Source: Candidatus Nomurabacteria bacterium (GTDB lineage: Bacteria > Patescibacteriota > Saccharimonadia > Saccharimonadales > UBA7683). From it: 46,846 bases of DNA. Of this stretch, positions 15,718 through 23,870 are shown one piece after another. The position numbers were made by a program, and so were the translations under genes. The DNA is taken from positions 1-46,846 of the forward strand of contig JACKGR010000006.1 of assembly GCA_020631895.1 (NCBI GenBank). Direction: 5' to 3'. The notes under the pieces were generated by a model. The model made no database searches. It was not told where the DNA came from and was given only the letters and a program-made list of their open reading frames with translations. The first letter of the stretch is position 1; every line of letters begins with the position of its first letter.

Positions 15718-16627
15718 AAGTAAGGTACTAGTAATTGGTGGCGGTCCATCGCTCGAGAGAGAAATAGCTCTTTTATCGGCCAAGGCAGTGTATGAAGCTC
15801 TTAAAAACCAAGATTTTGATGTAGTATTTTATGACTGGGATGGCAAAACTGATTGGTTAGATATCAATTTATCAACCTATGATGTAGTTTTGCCGATATT
15901 ACACGGTAAGGGCGGCGAGGATGGTGAAATACAATCAATATTAGAGCGAAGCAATGCAAAATTTTTAGGTTCAAGATCACAGATATCAGCTTTGTGTTTT
16001 GATAAAGACAAAACATTAAAAAAGCTCCAGACAATTGGTTGTGATGTACCGGCTGGGTATACGGTTGATTTTGACCAGTATCTGAGTAGTCCTCTATCAA
16101 AAAAAGCACACGTACTTAAGCCATTTAAAGGTGGATCAAGTATAGACACATACATATTTAACGTCGCAACTAAAGTTCCAATTAAACAGATAGAACAATC
16201 ATTCAACAAATATGACTCGATGTTGCTTGAGGAATATATAAACGGTATTGAGATCACAGTACCGATTTTAGACGGGAAAGCTCTCCAAGTTATTGAGATA
16301 CACCCTCCGAAAAATGGTGTTTTTGATTATGCAAATAAATATAATGGCAAAACAGAAGAATACTGCCCTCCAAAGAATTTGAGCCCAGATCAAATTAGTC
16401 AGGCCAAATCACTAGGCGAAATGATACACTCCAAATTTGGCTGTAGTCATCTTAGTCGTATAGATATGATATATGTATCCGGTAAATTTTATGTTCTAGA
16501 AATTAATACAATGCCTGGTATGACAAGCCAGAGTTTGTATCCAAAAGCCGCAAGAGCAGAGGGGATCTCCTTTGATGATCTTGTAGTAAAATTTGTAGAA
16601 CTAACACAGAGAGATGGAGTGAGATAA
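15701..16627 (+). CDS. ddl: D-alanine-D-alanine ligase
   Basis: ATP-grasp enzyme joining two D-alanines for MurF. Motifs: VIGGGPSLEREIALLSA (serine/glutamate substrate loop), LPILHGKGGEDGEIQ, KPFKGGSSIDTY, and the metal-binding end LEINTMPGMTSQSLYPKAA. The TTG at 15701 is preferred because AAGGAG (15688-15693) lies seven bases upstream; the ATG at 15710 would be 16 bases away. The start overlaps murF by 17 bases. About 300 residues is normal. Confidence 0.93.
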   Translation: MASMTRSKVLVIGGGPSLEREIALLSAKAVYEALKNQDFDVVFYDWDGKTDWLDINLSTYDVVLPILHGKGGEDGEIQSILERSNAKFLGSRSQISALCFDKDKTLKKLQTIGCDVPAGYTVDFDQYLSSPLSKKAHVLKPFKGGSSIDTYIFNVATKVPIKQIEQSFNKYDSMLLEEYINGIEITVPILDGKALQVIEIHPPKNGVFDYANKYNGKTEEYCPPKNLSPDQISQAKSLGEMIHSKFGCSHLSRIDMIYVSGKFYVLEINTMPGMTSQSLYPKAARAEGISFDDLVVKFVELTQRDGVR

Positions 16628-16628
16628 T

Positions 16629-17558
16629 ATGTCATTTAAGTTAGAAAATTCAACTGTATACTTCAACGAAGAATTTGTACCTTTTAATGATGCTAACCTT
16701 AGTATAGCTAGTTCTCCAGTTCTTTATGGATTAACAATTTACACGGTATTTAGCATTAAGTGGGATGACAATCAAAAGAAACTAAATGCCTTCAGGCTTA
16801 AGGATCATTACAAACGATTAATTAACTCGGCTAGAATTATGGATTTTCATGATTTTGCTGAAAGCTATTCATACAATGAGTTCGAACGGAACATGATTAA
16901 GCTAATCAAGCTTAACGCTATCAAAGAAGATGTCTTGGTACGAGTGGCCGTTTATATCGACGAGATTGTTGCTGGCACCAAGATACATGGCTTAAAAAAT
17001 AGCGTCTCTGCGTATATATATCCTTTCGGACAAATTCTTAATCCAGGTGGTATTAATGTTTGTGTGTCGAGCTGGGTAAGAACTCAGGACAATGCACAAC
17101 CATCACGGGCAAAAATCAATGGTAGCTACATCAATGCAAGCCTAATGAAGAACGAGGCATTATTAAATGGCTATGATGATGCGATAGCGCTTGATCACAA
17201 TGGTCATGTAAGTGAGGGGACGGTTGCGAATCTATTTTTAGTCAGAGATGGGGTTTTAATTACCCCAGATAACTCGACGGACCTTTTGGAGGGGATAACG
17301 CGTTCATCAATTATGGATATTGCAAAAGATCAGGGTATCCCAACTGAGAGTCGAGCTGTTGATAGGAGCGAGCTATACATTGCTGACGAGGTATTTATGT
17401 GTGGATCAAGCGCCCGTATCGTACCAGTTCTATCAATTGACAAGCGACCAATCGGCAACGGTAAATCTGGAGAGATTACACAAAAGCTTTCAAAAATATA
17501 CGACGATATTCAAAGTGGTTCTAACGATAAGTTCACCCATTGGATCAAATCAATCTAG
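16629..17558 (+). CDS. Class IV PLP aminotransferase (BCAT or D-amino-acid type)
   Basis: 309 residues of fold-type IV. The PLP lysine is in SRAKINGSYINASLMKNEAL, the phosphate/glutamate region in HVSEGTVANLFLV, and LEGITRSSIMDIA matches the conserved third region. The YIN pattern after the lysine looks like branched-chain aminotransferases. Lying right after murF-ddl, it could instead supply D-glutamate or D-alanine as a D-amino-acid transaminase. Sequence alone does not decide. No other amino-acid biosynthesis genes are nearby. Confidence 0.82.
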   Translation: MSFKLENSTVYFNEEFVPFNDANLSIASSPVLYGLTIYTVFSIKWDDNQKKLNAFRLKDHYKRLINSARIMDFHDFAESYSYNEFERNMIKLIKLNAIKEDVLVRVAVYIDEIVAGTKIHGLKNSVSAYIYPFGQILNPGGINVCVSSWVRTQDNAQPSRAKINGSYINASLMKNEALLNGYDDAIALDHNGHVSEGTVANLFLVRDGVLITPDNSTDLLEGITRSSIMDIAKDQGIPTESRAVDRSELYIADEVFMCGSSARIVPVLSIDKRPIGNGKSGEITQKLSKIYDDIQSGSNDKFTHWIKSI

Positions 17559-17638
17559 ATTATATTTTGCAAAATATTTATGCTTGCCCTTGTTGATATT
17601 ATCGGAGTACAATTTCAACAATATAAATAAGGAGTCCT

Positions 17639-17929
17639 ATGGCGGTTATCGAATCAAGTGGTTTAACTATTGATGGTACTAATTGGAGAAAATTTACAAA
17701 CTGCGATGGTCTAAGTGAACCTGAATCTTTCCCTCCCGGCAAAGGTGAAAGTATTACCCAAGCAAAAATAATTTGTGTAGGTTGCGTAGCGGCAAGGCAA
17801 TGTCTGGAGTTTGCAAAAACTCAAGAAGGTCGTGTTGGTATTCAGAATGTAATGAGTGATGAAGAGATTGATGCTCTTTTTGAACAAAGAAGATTGACCG
17901 AAGAAGCCTCGCTTAATGCCAACGATTAA
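17639..17929 (+). CDS. WhiB-like Fe-S protein
   Basis: 96 residues with four spaced cysteines: one in FTNCDGL and three in CVGCVAARQC, giving C-x2-C-x5-C, the WhiB cluster pattern. A pre-cluster ESFPPGKG matches the WhiB FFP segment, and EGRVGIQNVMSDEEIDAL stands where WhiB has its G(V/I)WGG turn and helix, although the Trp and Gly pair is replaced. WhiB proteins bind a 4Fe-4S cluster, contact the main sigma factor and sense redox; they are typical of Actinobacteria and their phages. Start supported by AAGGAG seven bases upstream. Confidence 0.78.
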   Translation: MAVIESSGLTIDGTNWRKFTNCDGLSEPESFPPGKGESITQAKIICVGCVAARQCLEFAKTQEGRVGIQNVMSDEEIDALFEQRRLTEEASLNAND

Positions 17930-17961
17930 ACTATAAGACTTCATCTGTTACAATAGAGGTC

Positions 17962-20850
17962 ATGAAAAGATATAGTCCAAAAGAGATTGAACCTAAATGG
18001 CAGGAGATTTGGGACGAGACAAACGTCTATACATCTGATTTGGGTAGCGATAAGACAAAGTATATTGCTATGAGTATGTTTAATTACCCAAGCGGTAATC
18101 TACATATTGGGCATGCGATGAACTTCACGATCTCTGATGTTAAAGCTAGATATAAGCGACAACAAGGATACGAGAGCTATCATCCAGTTGGATGGGACTC
18201 TTTTGGATTACCTGCAGAAAATAGGGCTATAAAGGTAGGGATGAGCCCGCAAGAAAGCATGGCTCAGCTGATCCCGGATTATCGCAAAGCCTATAAAGCG
18301 ATGGGCTGGAGTAATGATTGGTCAAAGGAGATATCAACTCATTCACCGGAGTACTACAAGTGGACACAGTGGATCTTCTCAGAGATGTTCAGGAATAATC
18401 TGGCCTACCAAGATGTTCGTATGCAGTGGTGGTGCACCAAGTGTCAAACTGTTCTTGCAAACGAGCAGGTGATTGATGGCAAATGTTGGCGCCATGACGG
18501 TAAGGACGATCCAATTGTCGAGAAGAAAGAGGTCAAACAGTGGTTCTTCAAGATTACAGAATATGCAGATGAACTGCTTGAGGCAATTGATGATTTAGAT
18601 TGGACCGAAAGCGTTAAGCTAGCGCAGAAGAATTGGATTGGCAAAAGCGTCGGCGCAGAGATTACTTTTAAAGTTGACGACTTAGATGAACAAATCACCG
18701 TCTTCACAACACGGGCTGACACTCTGTTTGGTGCGACGTTTTTAGTTGTCGCACCAGAATGCGACATCGTCTCAAAAATTACTAGTGAATCTCAAAAAAA
18801 ATTTGTTGAAGATTATGTAAAATCAGCTACCAAGAAGACCGAGATTGAACGTCAAGCTGCAAAAGAAAAAACAGGTGTTTTTACAGGTTCATATGCGATT
18901 AATCCAATAAATGACGAGAAGATTCCGATTTGGGTGGCTGATTACGTATTGTCTGGTTACGGAACTGGCGCAATTATGGCTGTTCCAGCTCATGATGACC
19001 GTGACAATGAATTCGCTAAAAAATATGATTTGCCAATTAAGCAAGTTGTAGCAGAGCGCTTTGTAGACAATACAAGTCTTCACCGCAGTGATAAAGAATT
19101 AGTATCGCGAAACGTTGTAACATGTATAATTAAACATCCTGAAAAAGAAGAGTACATTATTGCATTACCAAAAGGTGGGGTCAACTGGTCTCCACTTATG
19201 GGGGGTATTGACGAGGGAGAGTCTGCATCTGAAACTGCAAAACGAGAATTAATTGAGGAAACAGGCTACTTTGACATCGCTAATATTAAAGAATGCGGCC
19301 CCATTATTGCGTCCGAATTCTTTGCTAAGCATAAAGACGTGAACAGAATTGCGTACTGTCAGGTTGTATATATCGAGCTCAAATCATTACAGGTTGATGA
19401 AGAAAAAGCCATTGACAAAGATGAGCAAGAAATTAAGTGGGTTAGTGAAAATGAATATAGATCCCATCGAGATTCAGGCGGGATGAACGAAGTCCTAGAT
19501 ATTGCGCTAGGTAATCGCAACGAGATTACAAATGAAGGTAGATTGATAAATTCTGCAGATTTTAATGGAGTTTTAAGTTCTGACGCTCGAGAAAAAATAG
19601 TTTCTAAATTACTAAACCAAAATGCGGCTAAAGAAAAAGTAAATTACAAAATGCGCGATTGGAGTGTTAGTCGCCAGAGGTACTGGGGAGCACCGATTCC
19701 GATTGTTAATTGTGATAAGTGTGGTGTTGTTCTAGTACCTGACGAGCAGCTACCGGTAATCTTACCTGAGTTAACTGACTTTAAGCCGAGTGGTGACGGA
19801 AGAAGTGCTTTGGCTCGAGCAACAGATTGGCTAAAAACAACTTGCCCTGATTGTGGCGGCGAGGCGGAGCGTGAGACAGACACACTTGATACCTACATTT
19901 GCTCTAGTTGGTATATGTTTAGATATTTTGATCCGTTCAACAAGGATAAAATTTTTGATAGTAAAATTGTCAACAAATGGGCGCCAATTGACTTCTATAA
20001 CGGTGGGGACCACGCTACGGCTCATCTACTTTACGCACGCTTTATTGCTAGATTTTTTACCAAAATTGGGCTTGTTGATAATCCTGAACCATTCAAGCAG
20101 ATGCTATTTAATGGAAAAGTTGTTGCGAGTGATGGCCAAAACTTCAGTAAGACACTTGGTAATGGTCCAGATCCACTGTCGATTATTGATCAGGGCTATG
20201 GCGCAGACGCTCTAAGAACCTATTTAATGTTTGCTGCACCGCTTGAGCTTGGGTCACGCTGGGACCCACAGGGCGTGCCGGGTGCTCACAGGTTCTTGGT
20301 TAGACTTTGGAACTTGGTGCAGGAGTATCTAGATGCATCAGAATCTGACCCAGGCGACAAACTTAAAGCTGATTTAGCTCGATCGAGTGCAGCTATGATC
20401 AAGAAAGTTGATGAAGATCTTGAGGGTAACAGATATAATACCGCAATTGCAGCAATAATGGCCGGTCTTAATGACTTGTATAAGCTGAAGAATGATAAGT
20501 TTGTTAAATCAGATGAATGGCAGCGAGCGATTGAAGCTGTCGTATCTTGTGTAGCCCCATTTGCTCCTCATATTGCAGATGAGCTTTGGCAACAACTTGG
20601 TCATAGCAATAGTATCCATAAAGATTCGTGGCCAAAACTTGATATTAGCGCTTTGGTACAAACTGAAGTTAAAATTGTCGTGCAAGTTAACGGTAAAGTT
20701 AGAAGTACAGTCATGGTCCCAGCTGACTCAGACGAACTAGTTGTGACTGAGGCAGCAAAGGCTGATGAAAAAGTATCATTATTCTTAAAGAACGAACAAA
20801 TAAAAAAGACCATAATGGTCCCTAATAAACTTATAAACTTTGTAATCTAG
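17962..20850 (+). CDS. leuS: Leucyl-tRNA synthetase with embedded Nudix domain
   Basis: 962 residues. HIGH box at about 48-51 (SGNLHIGHAMN), editing domain with TTRADTLFGATF and the catalytic HDDRDNEF near 343, then the RDWSVSRQRYWGAPIP block and anticodon domain. Between about residues 362 and 515, at the end of the editing domain, lies an extra domain with a complete Nudix box starting GGIDEGESASETAKRE and ending LIEETGY. The second catalytic signature reads GQNFSKTLGN instead of KMSKS, keeping only the second lysine. TACAAT ends seven bases before the ATG, so the mRNA is probably leaderless. Confidence 0.95.
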   Translation: MKRYSPKEIEPKWQEIWDETNVYTSDLGSDKTKYIAMSMFNYPSGNLHIGHAMNFTISDVKARYKRQQGYESYHPVGWDSFGLPAENRAIKVGMSPQESMAQLIPDYRKAYKAMGWSNDWSKEISTHSPEYYKWTQWIFSEMFRNNLAYQDVRMQWWCTKCQTVLANEQVIDGKCWRHDGKDDPIVEKKEVKQWFFKITEYADELLEAIDDLDWTESVKLAQKNWIGKSVGAEITFKVDDLDEQITVFTTRADTLFGATFLVVAPECDIVSKITSESQKKFVEDYVKSATKKTEIERQAAKEKTGVFTGSYAINPINDEKIPIWVADYVLSGYGTGAIMAVPAHDDRDNEFAKKYDLPIKQVVAERFVDNTSLHRSDKELVSRNVVTCIIKHPEKEEYIIALPKGGVNWSPLMGGIDEGESASETAKRELIEETGYFDIANIKECGPIIASEFFAKHKDVNRIAYCQVVYIELKSLQVDEEKAIDKDEQEIKWVSENEYRSHRDSGGMNEVLDIALGNRNEITNEGRLINSADFNGVLSSDAREKIVSKLLNQNAAKEKVNYKMRDWSVSRQRYWGAPIPIVNCDKCGVVLVPDEQLPVILPELTDFKPSGDGRSALARATDWLKTTCPDCGGEAERETDTLDTYICSSWYMFRYFDPFNKDKIFDSKIVNKWAPIDFYNGGDHATAHLLYARFIARFFTKIGLVDNPEPFKQMLFNGKVVASDGQNFSKTLGNGPDPLSIIDQGYGADALRTYLMFAAPLELGSRWDPQGVPGAHRFLVRLWNLVQEYLDASESDPGDKLKADLARSSAAMIKKVDEDLEGNRYNTAIAAIMAGLNDLYKLKNDKFVKSDEWQRAIEAVVSCVAPFAPHIADELWQQLGHSNSIHKDSWPKLDISALVQTEVKIVVQVNGKVRSTVMVPADSDELVVTEAAKADEKVSLFLKNEQIKKTIMVPNKLINFVI

Positions 20851-20858
20851 AAATATTT

Positions 20859-20872
20859 GAACAAGGAGTCGG
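20859..20872. repeat. Left arm of 14-bp inverted repeat around cassette C2
   Basis: GAACAAGGAGTCGG, nine bases after the leuS stop, is the exact reverse complement of 21307-21320. The right arm contains the C2 ribosome-binding site. Confidence 0.75.
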
Positions 20873-20885
20873 CTTTAAGCAGAGC

Positions 20886-20934
20886 GGGGGTTGTGGTGGA
20901 TCACCGTCTTGATCGACGGCGATCCACCACCCCA
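20886..20934 (-). terminator. GC-rich hairpin at 3' end of C2
   Basis: Arms GTGGTGGATC (20893-20902) and GATCCACCAC (20921-20930), then CCGTC/GACGG across one mismatch, with G/C runs outside. No T-run follows on the minus strand, so read-through into the left inverted-repeat arm is likely. Confidence 0.75.
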
Positions 20935-20940
20935 CATTCT

Positions 20941-21303
20941 TCACGACTGATCGTAGTGCTCCCGTTCCGAACTGTCTCGAAGTCTCTCGAACCATTTTGG
21001 ATTGCGGTGGAGCAGGTCGTGGAAATCGATCAGGTCATCATGGGTAATGGCTCTCGCAGTTGGATCGTTTCTACGCGAGGATGAAAATTCATCAGGGAGT
21101 AGAGAGGTTGCTTGTTCTGCTCCTGATGCGAGTAGCAGGTCGATTGTTCGAGGTTCAGCTGACTTCACCACGGTGACAATGCAACCCGGACAGCGGAACG
21201 AGTAGGTACCGCTACCATCCTCTGCACTAATCCTAACTTCAACGTCCCGAGCGGTGAATTTCACAGCACCACAGTCGGGACACGAAGCACTTATTGTCGA
21301 CAT
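20941..21303 (-). CDS. Cassette C2: GC-rich zinc-ribbon protein
   Basis: 120 residues starting MSTISASCPDCGAVKF. Two CxxC pairs (CPDC near residue 8, CPGC near 44) enclose a beta segment (ARDVEVRISAEDGSGTYSFR), a typical zinc ribbon. The C-terminal half has an acidic helix region (THDDLIDFHDLLHRNPKWFERL). GC-ending codons contrast with leuS. ATG 21301-21303 sits after AAGGAGTCGGAAC; in-frame upstream codons are in the leader and have no ribosome site. The protein could bind nucleic acid or another protein; no family assigned. Confidence 0.8.
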   Translation of the reverse strand: MSTISASCPDCGAVKFTARDVEVRISAEDGSGTYSFRCPGCIVTVVKSAEPRTIDLLLASGAEQATSLLPDEFSSSRRNDPTARAITHDDLIDFHDLLHRNPKWFERLRDSSEREHYDQS

Positions 21304-21386
21304 GTTCCGACTCCTTGTTCGGTCTTGCCGGGAGTAGTTACTCCCAACACTGAGCAAATTTTACAACAAAATCAATAGTTGGTCAA
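21304..21386 (-). promoter_or_regulatory. Promoter, 5' hairpin and ribosome site of cassette C2
   Basis: TTGACC (21381-21386), 17 bases, TAAAAT (21358-21363) on the minus strand. The leader begins with a 7-bp hairpin GGGAGTA/TACTCCC and then the inverted-repeat arm that includes AAGGAG. Pairing with the left arm would hide the ribosome site. Confidence 0.78.
21307..21320. repeat. Right arm of 14-bp inverted repeat around cassette C2
   Basis: CCGACTCCTTGTTC; read on the minus strand it is GAACAAGGAGTCGG and contains the Shine-Dalgarno AAGGAG of the C2 gene. Confidence 0.75.
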
Positions 21387-21457
21387 ATCATTGGCTTAAC
21401 ATAAGCGTGTTACTACTATCTCTGATAATTGCACTTTAAACAAAAAGATACTAAGAT

Positions 21458-22630
21458 ATGGTTTATATGATTGAATCGATAAGCAGACTGGATTCAGTAA
21501 AGCAGTCCTCATACTACACTTGGCTAAGAAATGCTTATACCAATTTACCTAATGATGAAGTAGATGATTTATTTGAGCCTGTGGTACTTGCCGGTCCTGA
21601 AATTGACAGGCTAGAGGCCACACAACAACTTTTACAGGTTGCTCTTAAAGCGCTTCTTTTAAATTATCAATCATCTGAAGATTTACAATCTCTTGTTCCC
21701 GTGAGTACAAGAACATTGGATTTACTTGGTGAGCTCGAAGATGAGCCACTTGAAGGCCAGATTGTCAGGCCTGACTTTGTCTACAGACCAAATGGTGCAC
21801 CACAGATCTGTGAGATAAACGCAAGATTTATCTTCAATGGACTATATCTTACCGTTAACTCTGCCAATGGACTCTCAGAATTCGGCAGAGTTCCGGATGG
21901 TACCGTTGAACTTGAACAGTTTTTAAAAAGTAAGCACTCAGGCAAGCGAAGCTATGTTATCAAAGGCAGAGAGCCTGACTACGACATGTTTTACTATAAA
22001 GAGAATAACGATGTAACGGTTATACCTCCTGTTGATGAAGCAATTGACGGCATAGAAGATTGTGATCAAGTTGTCCTTGAGCTCCATCAAGACGAATTAG
22101 AGTTATGTCTAGAATCTGTAGTCAAACTAATCAAGCGCGGATTTAAAGTTATTAATGACCCACGGGTTATCATGATTGGGCATGATAAACGACTTCTAGC
22201 TGCGATGTGTAGTCCGAGTCTAATGGGTCAGTTTATTGACCCAGTTCTAGCACCTAAACTGTCTTCCTGCATCGTACCAACTTGGGTGGATGGGTGGAGG
22301 GGTTCAAACCAGCTAGGAGCTGCTCTCAGTTATCCAGAACGATATGTTGCTAAACTCGCTATTTCAGGTAAATCGGATGGGTTCTATGATTTTAGATTTT
22401 TTGACCAACAGGATATCAACGATATCAGGCTTATATCTGATCAAGTTGCGATACAGGAGCGAATAGAGCAAACGAGGATTAGTGGTTCTGATCAATCGCT
22501 TGAAGTAGCCGGTACCCTACCAATGACAATATGTGAAGAAACTTTAGGTCCTGGTGTAATGCGTTTTTACAAATATGGCGCGCCTTATAAATTTGAGGGT
22601 TATTGCCCAGTTTTGGAGTCGCCAGAGTGA
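21458..22630 (+). CDS. ATP-grasp-like ligase, substrate unknown
   Basis: 390 residues. RPDFVYRPNGAPQICEINARF near residue 105 resembles the metal-binding end of ATP-grasp or pre-ATP-grasp proteins, and KVINDPRVIMIGHDKRLLAAM with YVAKLAISGKSDGFYDF resembles the ATP-clamp lysines of circularly permuted ATP-grasp enzymes. Such enzymes form amide or peptide bonds. It overlaps the next gene by GTGA, so the pair is translationally coupled and likely works in one pathway. The fold call rests on motif resemblance, with moderate certainty. Confidence 0.6.
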   Translation: MVYMIESISRLDSVKQSSYYTWLRNAYTNLPNDEVDDLFEPVVLAGPEIDRLEATQQLLQVALKALLLNYQSSEDLQSLVPVSTRTLDLLGELEDEPLEGQIVRPDFVYRPNGAPQICEINARFIFNGLYLTVNSANGLSEFGRVPDGTVELEQFLKSKHSGKRSYVIKGREPDYDMFYYKENNDVTVIPPVDEAIDGIEDCDQVVLELHQDELELCLESVVKLIKRGFKVINDPRVIMIGHDKRLLAAMCSPSLMGQFIDPVLAPKLSSCIVPTWVDGWRGSNQLGAALSYPERYVAKLAISGKSDGFYDFRFFDQQDINDIRLISDQVAIQERIEQTRISGSDQSLEVAGTLPMTICEETLGPGVMRFYKYGAPYKFEGYCPVLESPE

Positions 22631-23295
22631 TCGTTGAAAAATTGCATGAAGCTGGATTTGATGAATTATGTCCAGGTGTCCACGTTTGCTCTGAGCCACG
22701 CGTAGCTCTAACCGAGTTACCACAGTATGTCGGCAGAGCGCTATTGCCACATGATTCGGTCGGTACTATTGTTTGGGATATAAAAGTTGATCAAAGTGAC
22801 TCAGCAAGATCGCATGGTTCGGATGATTTCTCTTTGCATACTGATGCAGCTTTTGACGAGAATCCTCCTCGATATGTGGCAATGGAAGTTGTTCAGCTAG
22901 ATAAAATGGGGGGAGGTTTACAGTCTTATCTTTCATTAGACGATATATTAAAAGATTTAAATCCCGAGGTTATTGAGATTCTAGCAACTAGATTTGCCTG
23001 GGATGTTCCTGCTGAGTTTAGAACATTAAGGGCTAGAAACTTTTTACCCATACTTTTTATTGGAGGAGATCAGCTGGGTATCAGATATCGTGAAGATTGT
23101 ATCGATAGTTCAGTCGCTACCACTGCTCAGAGGATTGCATTAGATAGTCTTGGCTCAGTAATTAAAAACTCAGATAGATTTGAGTATCGTCTTGATACAG
23201 TTGGTGAGCAGATAGTTGTAGACAACTGGACTGTACTACATGCTCGAACAAATGTAATTGATAAAGCCAGGCATTTAAGAAGAATTAGATTTTAA
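22627..23295 (+). CDS. TauD-like Fe(II)/2-oxoglutarate-dependent oxygenase
   Basis: 222 residues. FSLHTDAAFDENPPRYVAM supplies the HxD iron ligands, DNWTVLHARTNV the distal His, and RHLRRIRF the 2-oxoglutarate-binding Arg near the C-terminus. This is the clavaminate-synthase/TauD arrangement of amino-acid or small-molecule hydroxylases. The GTG start (22627) overlaps the ATP-grasp stop by four bases and has GGAG eight bases upstream. The pair suggests synthesis of a modified amino acid, dipeptide or peptide (inference). Confidence 0.82.
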   Translation: MIVEKLHEAGFDELCPGVHVCSEPRVALTELPQYVGRALLPHDSVGTIVWDIKVDQSDSARSHGSDDFSLHTDAAFDENPPRYVAMEVVQLDKMGGGLQSYLSLDDILKDLNPEVIEILATRFAWDVPAEFRTLRARNFLPILFIGGDQLGIRYREDCIDSSVATTAQRIALDSLGSVIKNSDRFEYRLDTVGEQIVVDNWTVLHARTNVIDKARHLRRIRF

Positions 23296-23319
23296 GACAG
23301 AAGTAATCTTAAAATTATG

Positions 23320-23359
23320 CGGACCTCGCCCGCGACCGTTAAGTCGCGAGCGAGGTCCG
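23320..23359 (-). terminator. 17-bp hairpin at 3' end of cassette C3
   Basis: Arms CGGACCTCGCCCGCGAC (23320-23336) and GTCGCGAGCGAGGTCCG (23343-23359) pair with a single G-U wobble around a 6-base loop. An AT-rich stretch (CATAATTTTAAG on the minus strand) follows. It also lies just after the plus-strand oxygenase gene and may end both transcripts. Confidence 0.8.
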
Positions 23360-23378
23360 ATTCGTGGTTGTGCTGCCG

Positions 23379-23477
23379 CTACGCCGGCGGCCGTGGTCTT
23401 GGCCGAGGCCTGGGCCTCGGTCGACGAAGACCGATCGGGTTCGGGCGCACACCCTTGTCTGGTTGGATTTCGGCCAA
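23379..23477 (-). CDS. Cassette C3: 32-residue Arg-Pro repeat peptide
   Basis: TTG start with GGAGG seven bases upstream. The peptide begins MAEIQPDKGVRPNPIG and ends LRRPRPRPRPRPRPPA. The repeated Arg and Pro codons vary (CGA, AGG, CGG, AGA; CCG, CCC, CCT, CCA), which argues for selection on the protein sequence over a DNA repeat. It looks like proline-rich antimicrobial or ribosome/nucleic-acid-binding peptides. An overlapping 49-codon frame from ATG 23492 lacks a ribosome site. A hairpin (ATCGT/ACGAT) precedes the ribosome site and the promoter is weak (TTTACA, 19 bases, TAATAT). Confidence 0.55.
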   Translation of the reverse strand: MAEIQPDKGVRPNPIGLRRPRPRPRPRPRPPA

Positions 23478-23657
23478 CTCCTTACCTCCATCGTTTGACG
23501 ATAGTAAGTTTATATTACCACCTTTTGTTATTTAATTGTAAATTCTAGCGAGATATTTTAACTCCACAAATAATTACTAGATTGTTTTAAGTCCAATTTT
23601 ACGCTATAATAGCCATTAATAACTATCAGATATAAACCGTAAAGGAGCAGATTTTTA

Positions 23658-23831
23658 ATGGGTAAACCAAAGAAGCAGACTAGCAAACGTAAAAAAGGAC
23701 TTCGCCGAAGCCACTTAGTACTCGACCTTGCCAGAAAAGTTAATGGCAAAAGTCCAGTAAAAGTCTATACGACCAAGCGTGAGAGCGCTAAAAAAGTTGC
23801 AAAAACTGCAACCACTGAAGCTAAAAAATAA
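23658..23831 (+). CDS. rpmF: Ribosomal protein bL32-like
   Basis: 57 residues: MGKPKKQTSKRKKGLRRSHL is the bL32 N-terminus (PKxxxSKxRxxxRRSH). The C-terminal half has no zinc-binding cysteines, so this is the zinc-free type, and it ends in a Lys/Ala/Thr tail. AAAGGAG precedes ATG 23658. It heads the run rpmF-nusB-Nudix-rnc, a translation and RNA-processing cluster. Confidence 0.85.
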   Translation: MGKPKKQTSKRKKGLRRSHLVLDLARKVNGKSPVKVYTTKRESAKKVAKTATTEAKK

Positions 23832-23870
23832 AACGCTAAATCGGCGTGCACTTTAAGTCAAAGGTAGTAC

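Noticed and set aside
20857..21084. Plus-strand ORF after leuS starting at a TTG in the inverted repeat
   Set aside because: It runs antisense to C2 through its hairpin, and its composition is Arg/Ser-rich shadow-like.
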